Shown piece by piece: positions 31,759 to 40,705 of a stretch of DNA of 64,000 bases. The stretch spans positions 20,801-84,800 of the forward strand of contig NZ_ML708624.1 in the NCBI RefSeq assembly GCF_008831305.1. Reading direction: 5' to 3'. Within the stretch, counting starts at the first letter, position 1; each line of letters starts with the position of its first letter. A program made the position numbers and the translations under genes. The stretch is from Kocuria coralli (GTDB taxonomy: Bacteria; Actinomycetota; Actinomycetes; Actinomycetales; Micrococcaceae). The notes beneath the pieces are model-generated. The model was not told where the DNA came from, searched no databases, and saw nothing but the letters and a program-made list of their open reading frames with translations.

Positions 31759-33357
31759 TCAGTCCAGGTAGTCGCGCAGCACCTGGGAGCGAGAGGGGTG
31801 GCGCAGCTTCGACATGGTCTTGGACTCGATCTGCCGGATGCGCTCGCGGGTCACCCCGTAGACCTTGCCGATCTCGTCCAGGGTCTTGGGCTGGCCGTCG
31901 GTCAGGCCGAACCGCATGGCCACGACGCCCGCTTCCCGCTCGGAGAGGGTATCCAGCACCGAGTGCAGTTGCTCCTGGAGCAACGTGAAGCTCACGGCGT
32001 CGGCGGGGACGACCGCTTCGGAGTCCTCGATCAGGTCGCCGAACTCGGAGTCGCCGTCTTCACCCAGGGGCGTGTGCAGGGAGATGGGCTCACGGCCGTA
32101 TTTCTGCACCTCCACGACCTTCTCCGGGGTCATGTCCAGCTCCTGGGCGAGCTCTTCCGGAGTCGGTTCACGCCCGAGGTCCTGGAGCATCTGGCGCTGC
32201 ACACGGGCCAGCTTGTTGATGACCTCGACCATGTGCACGGGGATGCGGATGGTGCGGGCCTGGTCCGCCATGGCACGGGTGATCGCCTGCCGGATCCACC
32301 AGGTGGCATAGGTGGAGAACTTGAAGCCCTTGGTGTAGTCGAACTTCTCGACTGCACGGATCAGGCCCAGGTTGCCCTCCTGGATCAGGTCCAGGAACAG
32401 CATGCCGCGGCCGGTGTAGCGCTTGGCCAGCGAGACCACCAGACGCAGGTTGGCCTCCAGCAGGTGATTCTTGGCCCGCTTGCCGTCGTGGATGACCCAG
32501 CGCAGTTCCTTCTTCTGCTCGCGGGTCAGGGTGTCGGCTTCGTCCTTGTACTTGTGCTCGGCGAACAGGCCGGCTTCGATACGGAGGGCGAGGTCCACCT
32601 CTTGCTCGGCGTTCAGCAGGGCGACCTTGCCGATCTGCTTGAGGTAGTCCTTGACGGGGTCAGCGGTCGCGCCGGCGGAGACCACCTGCTGCGCGGGCGC
32701 GTCGTCGTCGTCGTTGGTGGAGAGCACGAACCCGCGGGCTGCCTCCTGCGAAGCGGTGGTCTTGCCCGTGGGCTTGGCGACCACCTCGGTGCCGGACTTC
32801 GCGTTCTCGGCATCCTCGGGGGCGATGACCCCGTCGGTCTCCTCGCCCTCCTCCGCCTCGTCCGCGGAGTCCTGGGAATCCTCAGCGGCGTCGGAACTCA
32901 TGGAGTCGTCGACGTCGAACTCCTCGTCATCGTCCAGGTCGTCGGCGGCTGCCGCGGAAGCCTTCTTGCCCCCCCGGGAGCCGGTGGCCTTCTTCTTGGG
33001 GGCCGCGGTCTTCGCCCTGGTCTTGCGAGGCTTCGCGGGCGCCTTGGCGGGGGTCGCCTCGGCCTCGTCGTCCGACTCGGCCGTGGTGCTCTCGGCCGCG
33101 GTGTCCTTCCCTGCGGCCTTCTTGGCCGAGGTCCGAGCGGTGGAGGCGGCGGCCGCGGGTTTCGCGGCCGATGACTTGGCGGCGGTGGTCTTCTTCGCCG
33201 CAGTGCTCTTCTTGGCGGCCGTGGCCTTCTTCGCGGCGGTGGTCTTCTTCGCCGCGGTCTTGGTAGCACTGGTGGTGCCCGACGACTCCCGGCTTGCTCC
33301 CACGGTCTCAGTGGACTCGACGGTTGCAGTCGTCTCATTCGTGACAGCTGGTGACAC
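31759..33357 (-). CDS. sigA: principal RNA polymerase sigma factor
   Basis: Housekeeping sigma-70. 532 residues. Region 1.2 at about 233-263 ([20 protein letters not shown]), region 2 at 293-365 with [20 protein letters not shown] (-10 recognition), region 3 at 373-450, region 4 at 460-530 with [20 protein letters not shown] (-35 recognition). The first 230 residues form a long tail: a Lys/Ala-rich part (35-85) with repeated AAKK units resembling histone H1/HupB tails, a mixed Lys/Arg part to 135, then an acidic part (138-185). GTG start with AAAGG upstream. A TTGACA and an inverted repeat lie 40-66 bases upstream. Confidence 0.96.
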   Translation of the reverse strand: MSPAVTNETTATVESTETVGASRESSGTTSATKTAAKKTTAAKKATAAKKSTAAKKTTAAKSSAAKPAAAASTARTSAKKAAGKDTAAESTTAESDDEAEATPAKAPAKPRKTRAKTAAPKKKATGSRGGKKASAAAADDLDDDEEFDVDDSMSSDAAEDSQDSADEAEEGEETDGVIAPEDAENAKSGTEVVAKPTGKTTASQEAARGFVLSTNDDDDAPAQQVVSAGATADPVKDYLKQIGKVALLNAEQEVDLALRIEAGLFAEHKYKDEADTLTREQKKELRWVIHDGKRAKNHLLEANLRLVVSLAKRYTGRGMLFLDLIQEGNLGLIRAVEKFDYTKGFKFSTYATWWIRQAITRAMADQARTIRIPVHMVEVINKLARVQRQMLQDLGREPTPEELAQELDMTPEKVVEVQKYGREPISLHTPLGEDGDSEFGDLIEDSEAVVPADAVSFTLLQEQLHSVLDTLSEREAGVVAMRFGLTDGQPKTLDEIGKVYGVTRERIRQIESKTMSKLRHPSRSQVLRDYLD

Positions 33358-33397
33358 TGGGAACCTTTCGTTGCTCGACGCGGTGTTCTTGACGTCT

Positions 33398-33416
33398 GGT
33401 CATAACACCTATGACC
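33398..33416. promoter_or_regulatory. inverted repeat in the sigA promoter region
   Basis: GGTCATA-ACACC-TATGACC, a perfect 7-bp dyad with a 5-bp spacer, immediately downstream (in sigA sense) of the TTGACA at 33418-33423. It is well placed to be an operator; no matching regulator is known to me. Confidence 0.45.
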
Positions 33417-33417
33417 C

Positions 33418-33423
33418 TGTCAA
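33418..33423 (-). promoter_or_regulatory. consensus -35 of sigA
   Basis: TTGACA on the minus strand, 61-66 bases before the sigA GTG. No TANNNT lies at 16-19 bases; TATGAC at 13 bases is the closest. Confidence 0.4.
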
Positions 33424-33556
33424 GTCCCGCCGGCGATCATAGCTCGCACTCAGGACCTGAAGGGTCTTCAGGTGCTTGCAACCATGCACCCGTCGAGGTT
33501 GTTCCCGAACCCGCAGAAAATATCCCGTGTTTGTCGGAGACGCTCCCTCATGTTCG

Positions 33557-34915
33557 TCAGATGCGCTCCTCGTGGGGTCCATCCCCCCATGGAGCCGGGG
33601 CGCTGCGCCGCCATGCCGTGACCGGGTCGGTGGCCCACACGGGGACCGGCCGCGACGCCGCGAGCTGCCGTAACCGTTCGATCCCGGGGTGCCACGGCGC
33701 CACCTGCTCCGCCTCGGCGACGTACCTCTCCACCAGCGAGCCCCGCGCCCGGAAGTGCTCTGCATGCCCGAGCGCCAGCCAGAGCCCCGCCAGCATCGTG
33801 GGCAGGAACGTCCGTCCGTCGTCTCCCCCGACACCCTCCGGCGGGAGGCCCTGAGCGGATCCGCTGACCCCCGCCAGCATGGCCCGTGCCATGGGGATCA
33901 ACTCCTGAAGGACGACGACGCACCGATCCAGTCGTCGCCAGTCCGGTCTCCCCCGCCAGATACCGGACATGACGTGTGCGATCTGGAGGACCCCAGGCAT
34001 CTCCGCGCCGCCCGCCGCATGCGCCGTTTCAGCCCACGCCTCCCGCGAGGCGGCCGGATCCCCGGTCAGCACCATGGCCAGGATCAGCTCGCATCCGAGG
34101 GGGTCAGCCATTCCCAGCATCAGGTCCGTGAGCATTCGGCTGTCACGGGGAAGGCCTGGCATCCGGCCCCGCCCCGTTCCGAGAACCCGGTGCCACTGCT
34201 CCAGGTACTCGAGCCGCCACTCGTAGCCGGCGGTCTCCGGCTGGCGAAACCCGCCGGCCCCTGCGAAGAGGCCCCGGACCTCCTCGGCGGGTTCCTCGAT
34301 CGGGTCGGGCCCGACCACGCTGCCGCTGCAGACCATGGCCGCGTACACGGCGGAGTCCAGGATCTCACCCACAGAACGCAGACGTGCGGGGTCCACGACC
34401 GGCCACCAGGACTCCCCCGACACGCACCACCCGTCCTGAAGGGCGTGGCCGGAGAGGGTCCCGGCTTCATCGATCGCCCTGAGGACGGCGAGCGCGTGCT
34501 CCTGCAGGGCCGTTCGGCCCGTCTCGTCGTCGGCGAACTGGCTTCCACCGCATGCCCCGGGCGCGGCCCGGTCATCGGCGCGGTTGCCGCTCACCCGTGA
34601 TGCGCTGGGCGGCTGGCCGTAGCAGACCACGTACATCCGCTGCCCGACGGTGTCGTACTCCAACACGGCCGACAGCTGCGTCGTCCACGCGGCGACCCAC
34701 TCCGGATCGGTGAACCTCTCCATCGAGGGCAGTTCGATCCTCAGGCACGGACCCAGGCCGCTCCCGGCCGCCGTCAGGATCGCGACGGAGCGGCACGGCC
34801 AGTACCCGAGGGTATGCGGGACGATCGCCAGCACGTCGGCAGCCGTCCGGGCCACCGTCCGGGCCGTGCGGGTGGGGTAAGGGTTCTCTGGACATCCGCC
34901 GGGTTCTGCGCTCAT
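33557..34915 (-). CDS. DUF4192 protein
   Basis: 452 residues, cytosolic, no signal or membrane helix. Conserved N-terminal block TAADVLAIVPHTLGYWPCRSVAILTAAG and, later, ALQDGWCVSGESWWP, then YEWRLEYLEQWHRVLGTG and a C-terminal helical region with LAGLWLALGHAEHFRARGSL, matching the actinobacterial DUF4192 family. Function is unknown; in many Actinobacteria it sits beside sigA. CAAGGT lies six bases before the ATG, which could be a weak Shine-Dalgarno or a leaderless -10. Two hundred bases separate its stop from the sigA start. It is divergent from the BMP lipoprotein gene. Confidence 0.85.
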   Translation of the reverse strand: MSAEPGGCPENPYPTRTARTVARTAADVLAIVPHTLGYWPCRSVAILTAAGSGLGPCLRIELPSMERFTDPEWVAAWTTQLSAVLEYDTVGQRMYVVCYGQPPSASRVSGNRADDRAAPGACGGSQFADDETGRTALQEHALAVLRAIDEAGTLSGHALQDGWCVSGESWWPVVDPARLRSVGEILDSAVYAAMVCSGSVVGPDPIEEPAEEVRGLFAGAGGFRQPETAGYEWRLEYLEQWHRVLGTGRGRMPGLPRDSRMLTDLMLGMADPLGCELILAMVLTGDPAASREAWAETAHAAGGAEMPGVLQIAHVMSGIWRGRPDWRRLDRCVVVLQELIPMARAMLAGVSGSAQGLPPEGVGGDDGRTFLPTMLAGLWLALGHAEHFRARGSLVERYVAEAEQVAPWHPGIERLRQLAASRPVPVWATDPVTAWRRSAPAPWGDGPHEERI

Positions 34916-35032
34916 GACCCGACCTTGCCCCCGGCCCCGTCGTCTGCGTCTGCTTTCGTGCGCCTGTGGATGCTGCTTCGGGGGGATTCAGCGGACCGCT
35001 CCGGCTGTGGAGTCATCCCGGCGAGTCCGGGG

Positions 35033-35038
35033 TAGTCT
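35033..35038 (+). promoter_or_regulatory. possible -10 of the BMP lipoprotein gene
   Basis: TAGTCT about 68 bases before the GTG start, in the 190-base gap to DUF4192; no clear -35. Confidence 0.3.
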
Positions 35039-35105
35039 GCCTCCTGAGATGGCCGCCTTATGACCGACCTCACCACAGCCGATCATGACAGTCCAGGAGA
35101 CAATC

Positions 35106-36212
35106 GTGCCGATCACCTCGACCCGCCACCCGCTCCTGACGCCCGGAACCGGGCGCGCGGCGAAGGCCTTGACCGCGGCGCTCGCCGGCACCCTCCTGGT
35201 GGTCACAGGCTGCGGACAAGCTCCGGACTCGGACGATGCCGGGGAGACCTCCGACTTCACGGGCTGCATCGTGGCCGATGCGAGCGGCTTCAACGACGCC
35301 TCCTTCAACGAGGCCGCGATGAACGGCATGCGCCAGGTCGAGGAGGACCGGGGCATCCAGGTCCGCTCGGCCGAGGCCGCGGAGGCGCAGGACGCCAATC
35401 CCGCACTGACCTCGATGGCCGACTCGGGCTGCGACCTGACGGTGGCCATGAGCTACACCATGGTCGACCCGCTGCGGGAAGTGGCGGCCGCGAACCCGGA
35501 GTCCCACTTCATGATCGTCGACGACGACTCCATCCAGGCCGACAACGTCAAGCCGGTGGTCTACAACACGGCGGAGGCCGCCTTCCTGGCCGGGTATCTG
35601 GCAGCCGGAACCTCGGAGACGGGCACCGTGGGCACTCTCGGAGGGATGCAGCAGCCGGCGGTGACGGTCTTCATGGACGGTTTCGCACTGGGCGTCGCGC
35701 ACTGGAACGAGACGCAGGGCGCCGACGTCCAGGTGGTCGGCTGGAACGAGTCCACCCAGCAGGGCACGTTCGTCAACTCCTATACGGACACCAACGCGGC
35801 CAAGACGATGACCCGCAACCTGATGGATCAAGGCGCCGACGTCGTCATGCCGGTGGCCGGGCAGGCCGGGAACGGGGCCCTGGATGCCGTGCTCGAATCG
35901 GAGAACGCGAAGATCGTCTGGGTGGATCAGGACGGATTCGAGTCCCTGGACCGGGGCAAGGACCGTGTGCTCACCTCGGTCATGAAGGGCATCACCACCT
36001 CGACGGTGGACGTCCTCGACCAGAGCGTCGACGGGGAATTCTCCCCCGAGACCTACGTGGGCACCCTCGAGAACGGCGGGGTGAGCATCGCCGACTTCCA
36101 CGACGGGGCCGCCCCGGTCGATCCGCAGCTGCAGGAACAGGTCGGGCAGCTGCGGCAGCAGATCATCGACGGCGAGCTCTCGGTCGACTCCCGCTCCGCG
36201 CCGAGTTCATAA
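35106..36212 (+). CDS. BMP-family substrate-binding lipoprotein
   Basis: 368 residues. N-terminal signal with lipobox LVVTGC, lipidated C36, then periplasmic-binding fold of the basic membrane protein (PnrA/TmpC) family that binds purine nucleosides: GCIVADASGFNDASFNEAAMNG, then DDDSIQADNVKPVVYNTAEA, EAAFLAGYLAAGTSETGTVGTLGG and VVMPVAGQAGNGALDAV are typical. GTG 35106 has AGGAG seven bases before it; an ATG seven codons upstream lacks this. Unusually, no ABC ATPase or permease gene is adjacent: DUF4192 is divergent and an MFS gene converges. Its transporter must be elsewhere, or it acts as a receptor. Confidence 0.9.
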   Translation: MPITSTRHPLLTPGTGRAAKALTAALAGTLLVVTGCGQAPDSDDAGETSDFTGCIVADASGFNDASFNEAAMNGMRQVEEDRGIQVRSAEAAEAQDANPALTSMADSGCDLTVAMSYTMVDPLREVAAANPESHFMIVDDDSIQADNVKPVVYNTAEAAFLAGYLAAGTSETGTVGTLGGMQQPAVTVFMDGFALGVAHWNETQGADVQVVGWNESTQQGTFVNSYTDTNAAKTMTRNLMDQGADVVMPVAGQAGNGALDAVLESENAKIVWVDQDGFESLDRGKDRVLTSVMKGITTSTVDVLDQSVDGEFSPETYVGTLENGGVSIADFHDGAAPVDPQLQEQVGQLRQQIIDGELSVDSRSAPSS

Positions 36213-36282
36213 GCCGTTCATGCCGCGGGCGCTCCGGTCCTCGACGACGGCCCCAACCGAGGCGAAAGCCGGCGGACGACGG

Positions 36283-37569
36283 TCAGACGGCGTCGGCGCC
36301 GAAACTGGCCCGGACCCGGCGAGCGCTCACGAGCATGCCGACCGTGCCCGTGACGGTGACCAGCAGCTGCATCGCCATGGCCACCCGGAACCCCTCCGGG
36401 TCGTAGGCATCGTCCACCCAGCCCAGCGTGACCTGGAGGTCCAGGGTGATCCCGATCAGGAAGATCGCGCACAGGGAGGCCACGAACCCGCCCACGTTCG
36501 TGATGCCGGTGACGGTGCCGATATAGCTGCGCTGGGTGAAGGACTGCACGATGTTGAACGCGAGCATGGAGGCCGGAAGGCTCATGGCGATCGCCACCAC
36601 GGCTGCCATGACCACGACGAAAGGAGCGGTCCCCGGCCACAGGATCAGCGCCGCCCAGGCGACGACGCCGATCCCCACCACGATGAGCGCGATCCGGAGG
36701 CGCCGGTGCTGGAACCGGCTCACCATCTGCCCGATGCTCATGCCCAGCACCAGGTTCGTGAGCACGAAGAGGGTCATCACGAACGAGGCCTGTCCGGCGC
36801 TCATCCCCTGAGCATTCTGGAGATAGGGGTAGCCCCACATCAGGGCGAAGACCGTGCCGATGAACTGCACGGTGAAATGCACCCAGAAGGCCAGGGCCGT
36901 GGCCGGCGCCCGGACGCATGCCACCACGGTGTCCCAGGTGCGCCGCAGGGCCAGGGGACGGACCTCCTCCGCGGAGAGCGGGTCCGGGCTGTCCCGCATG
37001 AAGGCCAGGACCAGGACGGCTGCGAGGACCGACAGGGCGCCCAGCGACAGGAAGGCGGGCGTCCATCCGGCCCAGCCCAGCAGAGCGCTGAACGGGATGA
37101 CCGAGAGCATCTGCCCGAAGTTGCCCACCGTGCCGACCAGGAAGGTGGCCATCGGCGCCTTGGAGACCGAGAACCAGGCCGGGATGATGCGCAGCACGCA
37201 GATGAAGGTGGCGGCGTCCCCGGCGCCTACCAGCACGCGCCCGGCCACGCCCCACCCCAGGGAGTCCGCCAGGGCCAGGACCAGTTGGCCGGAACCCATC
37301 AGGATGGCCCCGGCCCCTACCATGGCCCGCGAGCCGAAACGATCCGCCAGCACGCCCACCGGGATCTGCAGGCCCGCGTAGACGAAGACCTGCAGCATGG
37401 TGAACAACGAGAGCTGGGAGGCGGTCGCCTGGAAGCGGTCGGCGGCCTCGAGGGAGGCCACCCCGAAGCTCGTCCGCTGGGCCACGGCCAGGAAGTAGGC
37501 GAATATCCCGACGGCGATGACCCAGTAGGCCATGCGCGAATCCCGTTCGTATCGCTTTTCCGGCTTCAT
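36283..37569 (-). CDS. major facilitator superfamily transporter
   Basis: 428 residues, 12 predicted transmembrane helices. MFS signature GVLADRFGSRAMV between helices 2 and 3; RTSFGVASLEAADRF after helix 1; central cytosolic loop at about 205-225. The wording of the N-terminal half resembles sugar-phosphate/anion porters, but the substrate cannot be assigned. GGAG lies 17 bases before the ATG, so the ribosome site is weak. It is alone on its strand: the BMP gene converges from one side and PAC2 lies 120 bases upstream behind its own terminator. Confidence 0.85.
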   Translation of the reverse strand: MKPEKRYERDSRMAYWVIAVGIFAYFLAVAQRTSFGVASLEAADRFQATASQLSLFTMLQVFVYAGLQIPVGVLADRFGSRAMVGAGAILMGSGQLVLALADSLGWGVAGRVLVGAGDAATFICVLRIIPAWFSVSKAPMATFLVGTVGNFGQMLSVIPFSALLGWAGWTPAFLSLGALSVLAAVLVLAFMRDSPDPLSAEEVRPLALRRTWDTVVACVRAPATALAFWVHFTVQFIGTVFALMWGYPYLQNAQGMSAGQASFVMTLFVLTNLVLGMSIGQMVSRFQHRRLRIALIVVGIGVVAWAALILWPGTAPFVVVMAAVVAIAMSLPASMLAFNIVQSFTQRSYIGTVTGITNVGGFVASLCAIFLIGITLDLQVTLGWVDDAYDPEGFRVAMAMQLLVTVTGTVGMLVSARRVRASFGADAV

Positions 37570-37644
37570 GGCGTGGCTGAGTCATTCTCCTGTCTGAGAT
37601 CGGCGGCCCGTGTGCGGGCGCCGCCGGGCGTGGTCGTTCGAGTC

Positions 37645-37682
37645 GTCCGGTCTCCCCTCCGCTGTGGGAGGAGAGGCCGGAC
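37645..37682 (-). terminator. PAC2 gene terminator
   Basis: Hairpin of GTCCGG/CCGGAC and CTCCCCTCC/GGAGGAGAG arms (one mismatch, one G-T) around GCTGT, eight bases past the PAC2 stop. Confidence 0.6.
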
Positions 37683-37689
37683 AGCAGGC

Positions 37690-38604
37690 CTAGTCGTCGT
37701 CGGGCTGGTTCGCCAGGAAGGCCTCGACGGCGGCGCCGATCTCGTCGGCGTCGGGGAGTTCCGACTCGTCGCCCGCCAGCAGGGACCGCTGGGAGGCGTT
37801 GGCCACGACCTCGTCGTAGCGGACCTCCATGGATTCGATCACGGCCTGGACCTCCGGAGATCCCGCCACCTGCTCGTCGACGCGGCGGATGACGTCCCCG
37901 CCCGCATCCCGCAGCGCGTCGGTGGGCAGGGTGAGCCCTGTCGCCGCGGAGGCGTGCTCGAAAGCGGTCACGGTGATCTGCGGAAGACGAGCGTCGGCGA
38001 GGTACTGCGGCACGTGCACGGTGAAGCCGATGGTGTCCACGCCCAGCTCCCCGAACCGGATCTCGAGCTGCTGAGCGACAGAGGAGCTCATCTCGGCCAC
38101 CGGGCGCTGCCCGTGGTTCTGCTCGACCAGGTCCGTCCGGGTTCCGTGCACCGAGACCAGGAACGGGCGAGTGTGCGGAACGGGCATCGGGATGCCCGTG
38201 ACGGTGGTGACCATCGAGGTCTGCAGGCGCTCCGAGAGCTCGACCACCGCTTCGATGAACCGGTTCCACTGCAGATCGGGCTCGGGGCCGGTCAGCAGGC
38301 TGAAACTGCGCCCCAGTGGATCGGTCAGGGCGTAGAGCGCCAGCTGGGGGTTCTCCATGCGCTCGAAATGATCCTCCACGAAACGCACGTGCGGCCGCCT
38401 CGACCGGTAGTCCTGCAGCTGGTCGGCGTCGAAACGGGCCAGCACGTCATGGGGCAGCGACTCCAGGAGGGTCTCACGGATCTGATCGCTGATCTGGCCG
38501 CCCTCCGCGTAGCCGCTCAGCGAGATGACCATGGGTGCCCCGTGCAGGCGCGGGTCATCCAGCAAGCTCGGATTGCCCAAGTACAGGGCAGATGGATCCA
38601 CCAC
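37690..38604 (-). CDS. PAC2-family protein
   Basis: 304 residues, soluble. The N-terminal part APMVISLSGYAEGGQISDQI and central SFSLLTGPEPDLQWNRFIEAV, GIPMPVPHTRPFLVSVHGT and GFTVHVPQYLADARLPQIT fit the PAC2 family (related to eukaryotic proteasome-assembly chaperone 2), widespread in proteasome-bearing Actinobacteria; its bacterial role is not established. GTG 38604 has AGGAG six bases before it; codons further upstream lie in non-family sequence. The C-terminal 40 residues are acidic. It is divergent from pepA across 328 bases that hold a 14-bp direct repeat. Confidence 0.83.
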   Translation of the reverse strand: MVDPSALYLGNPSLLDDPRLHGAPMVISLSGYAEGGQISDQIRETLLESLPHDVLARFDADQLQDYRSRRPHVRFVEDHFERMENPQLALYALTDPLGRSFSLLTGPEPDLQWNRFIEAVVELSERLQTSMVTTVTGIPMPVPHTRPFLVSVHGTRTDLVEQNHGQRPVAEMSSSVAQQLEIRFGELGVDTIGFTVHVPQYLADARLPQITVTAFEHASAATGLTLPTDALRDAGGDVIRRVDEQVAGSPEVQAVIESMEVRYDEVVANASQRSLLAGDESELPDADEIGAAVEAFLANQPDDD

Positions 38605-38641
38605 GATCGACTCCTGGTTCGGTGCTGAACGACGTCTGGTG

Positions 38642-38673
38642 CCGGACAAGACGGGCGAACCGGACAAGACGGG
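38642..38673. repeat. 14-bp direct repeat upstream of PAC2
   Basis: CCGGACAAGACGGG at 38642-38655 and exactly again at 38660-38673, 18 bases start to start, 38-70 bases before the PAC2 start. It is a candidate tandem regulator site. Confidence 0.5.
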
Positions 38674-38880
38674 GAACAGCTCGGAAAACAACTCTACGGC
38701 GGGCCGGGAGCGGGCTCCCGCTGCGTTCCGGCCCGGACGTGTTCAACCGTCGGCGGGGACGGCGATATTCCCGGCGGGGGCGGTTGAGCTGCGACACACC
38801 CGGCGCCAGTGCCTTGCGCAGGAGCGCGTCGCGAGAGCCCGCTACCGGCGAACAGGCTGGGCGGTGCCTGTGAGCCCGGC

Positions 38881-38886
38881 TACGAT
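38881..38886 (+). promoter_or_regulatory. possible pepA -10
   Basis: TACGAT; a transcript would begin near 38893, shortly before either candidate pepA start. Confidence 0.35.
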
Positions 38887-38932
38887 CGGGAAGGAAATCA
38901 GGTTGACCCCCATGGGAAGGTACCTCACCCGC

Positions 38933-40570
38933 ATGTCACGTACTCCAGCCTCGTCTTCTCGCCGCCGGACCGGTCGCGATTCGGATTCCCGACCGCAGAC
39001 GGCCCGGCCGCTCATCGACCTCCTCCCCGCGAGCGACCTGGATCTCCAGGCCTCGGACAAGAAGCTGGGCAGGATCAGCGGTGACGCCGTCGTGGTGGGC
39101 GTCCGCAGAACGCCGGAGGGGCCCCTCGTGGAGCTGCCGGCCGACGCCAAGTCGCTGCCTTCCGATCTCCAGACGCAGGCCAAGGCGATCGGCGTCACCG
39201 GTGCTGCGGACGAGGTCAAGAAGCTGGCCGCGCCCAAGGGCTCGCCGTGGCCGATCATCGTGCTGGCCGGCCTGGGCAGGGGCGACGAGGCGCCCTCGGA
39301 CGCGGAAGCGCTACGGCGAGCCGCCGGGGCCGCCGCGCGCACCCTGTCCGGGACCGATCACGTCGTCTTCGCGCTGCCGTCGGCCTCGCTCGAGGAGGCC
39401 GCCGCCGTTGCCGAGGGCGCCGCCCTGGGGGCCTACGCCTTCTCCGCCCAGAAGGCCAAGACCGCCCATTCAGTGGGGACCGCCCTCAAGCGGGCCACCG
39501 TGGCGGCACCAGAGCTCGGCGCGAAGGAGCTCGCCGCCGCCGTGGACCGCGCCGGTGTCCTGGGCCGCGCCGTGGCACGCGCCCGCACCCTGGTGACCCT
39601 CTCCCCCGACGTCGTGTTCCCGGAGTCCGTGGCGCAGCTGACCGAGGATCTGGCCAAGGCCGGCTCGGGCAGGGTCACCGTGGAGGTCCTGGACGAGAGC
39701 GAACTGGCCGACGGTGGTTTCGGCGGGCTGATCGGGGTGGGGCAGGGCGCCTCCCGCCCGCCCAGGCTCGTCCGGATCGGCTGGGAGCCCAAGAAGCCGG
39801 TCGAATCGGTGGCGCTCGTCGGCAAGGGCATCACCTTCGACTCGGGCGGTCTTTCCCTGAAGCCCGCCAACTCGATGATGACGATGAAGTCGGACATGGC
39901 AGGCGCCGCCGCCGTGCTGTCCACGGTCTTCGCCGCGGCGGAGGCGGAGGTGCCCGTGTCCGTGACCGGCTGGCTGTGCCTGGCCGAGAACATGCCCTCG
40001 TCCACGGCGACCCGGCCCGGTGACGTGATCTCGGTCCGGGGCGGCCGCACCGTGGAGGTGCTCAACACCGACGCGGAGGGGCGCCTGGTCCTCGCCGACG
40101 GCCTGGTCGCCGCTCGGGAGGAGGACCCCGGTCTCCTGATCGACATCGCAACCCTGACCGGAGCCCAGATGGTGGCCCTGGGTGCCCGTACCGCCGCCGT
40201 GATGGGCGACGACGACGCCGTCGAGACCGTGCTGGCGGCCTCCGTGGCCTCGGGAGAGGACCTGTGGCCCATGCCCTTGCCGCAGCACCTGCGCGCGAGC
40301 CTCGACTCGGATGTCGCGGACATCAAGAACATCGGCGACCGCAACGGCGGCATGCTCGTCGCCGGGCTGTTCCTCAAGGAGTTCGCCGGGGCCGAGGAAG
40401 CCGCCGAGGAGTCGGCCGTGGAACCCGTGGGCCCTTGGGCTCACCTCGATATCGCCGGGCCCTCCTTCAACGAGGGCTCAGCCTGGGGTTACACGCCCAA
40501 GCAAGGCACCGGCTTCGGCGTGCGCACCATGTTCGCCGCCATCGAGCTGGTCGGCGGAGAGCCGGTGTGA
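38933..40570 (+). CDS. pepA: leucyl aminopeptidase (M17)
   Basis: Two-metal exopeptidase removing N-terminal residues, cytosolic, hexameric. 545 residues, longer than the usual 500 because of an Arg/Ser-rich N-terminal extension. Catalytic domain C-terminal: K298 in GKGITFDSGGLSLKPANSM, MKSDMAGAAAVL, signature NTDAEGRLVLADGL (from 378), and LWPMPLPQHLRASLDSDVADIKN. The start is uncertain: ATG 38933 (MSRTPASSSRR) or ATG 38912, seven codons upstream; both have weak ribosome sites. It stands before lpdA and the acyltransferase, the same order I recall for mycobacterial pepB-dlaT. Confidence 0.94.
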   Translation: MSRTPASSSRRRTGRDSDSRPQTARPLIDLLPASDLDLQASDKKLGRISGDAVVVGVRRTPEGPLVELPADAKSLPSDLQTQAKAIGVTGAADEVKKLAAPKGSPWPIIVLAGLGRGDEAPSDAEALRRAAGAAARTLSGTDHVVFALPSASLEEAAAVAEGAALGAYAFSAQKAKTAHSVGTALKRATVAAPELGAKELAAAVDRAGVLGRAVARARTLVTLSPDVVFPESVAQLTEDLAKAGSGRVTVEVLDESELADGGFGGLIGVGQGASRPPRLVRIGWEPKKPVESVALVGKGITFDSGGLSLKPANSMMTMKSDMAGAAAVLSTVFAAAEAEVPVSVTGWLCLAENMPSSTATRPGDVISVRGGRTVEVLNTDAEGRLVLADGLVAAREEDPGLLIDIATLTGAQMVALGARTAAVMGDDDAVETVLAASVASGEDLWPMPLPQHLRASLDSDVADIKNIGDRNGGMLVAGLFLKEFAGAEEAAEESAVEPVGPWAHLDIAGPSFNEGSAWGYTPKQGTGFGVRTMFAAIELVGGEPV

Positions 40571-40705
40571 CACGTCCGGATCGCCGGAAGTCGTCGATGT
40601 AGCTCACGGGCGACTGCCTTGACTAGAGTGGTCGTGAATCACAGTGAGCCCGACCCGGCCCCACTGCCGTGTCGCTAAGGATCAATGAGCAAGGGAGCGT
40701 CATCC

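Larger units (their letters stand above)
38605..38932. other. 328-base divergent intergenic region, PAC2/pepA
   Basis: No gene is supported. It contains the direct repeat at 38642-38673, a TACGAT (38881-38886) that fits a pepA -10, and GC-rich short repeats near 38750-38780. A weakly in-frame upstream extension of pepA is Arg-rich and unlike the family. Confidence 0.45.

Noticed and set aside
33100..33260. Microsatellite or CRISPR-like repeat in sigA
   Set aside because: The repeats encode AAKK units in frame, vary in spacing and sequence, and lack spacers.
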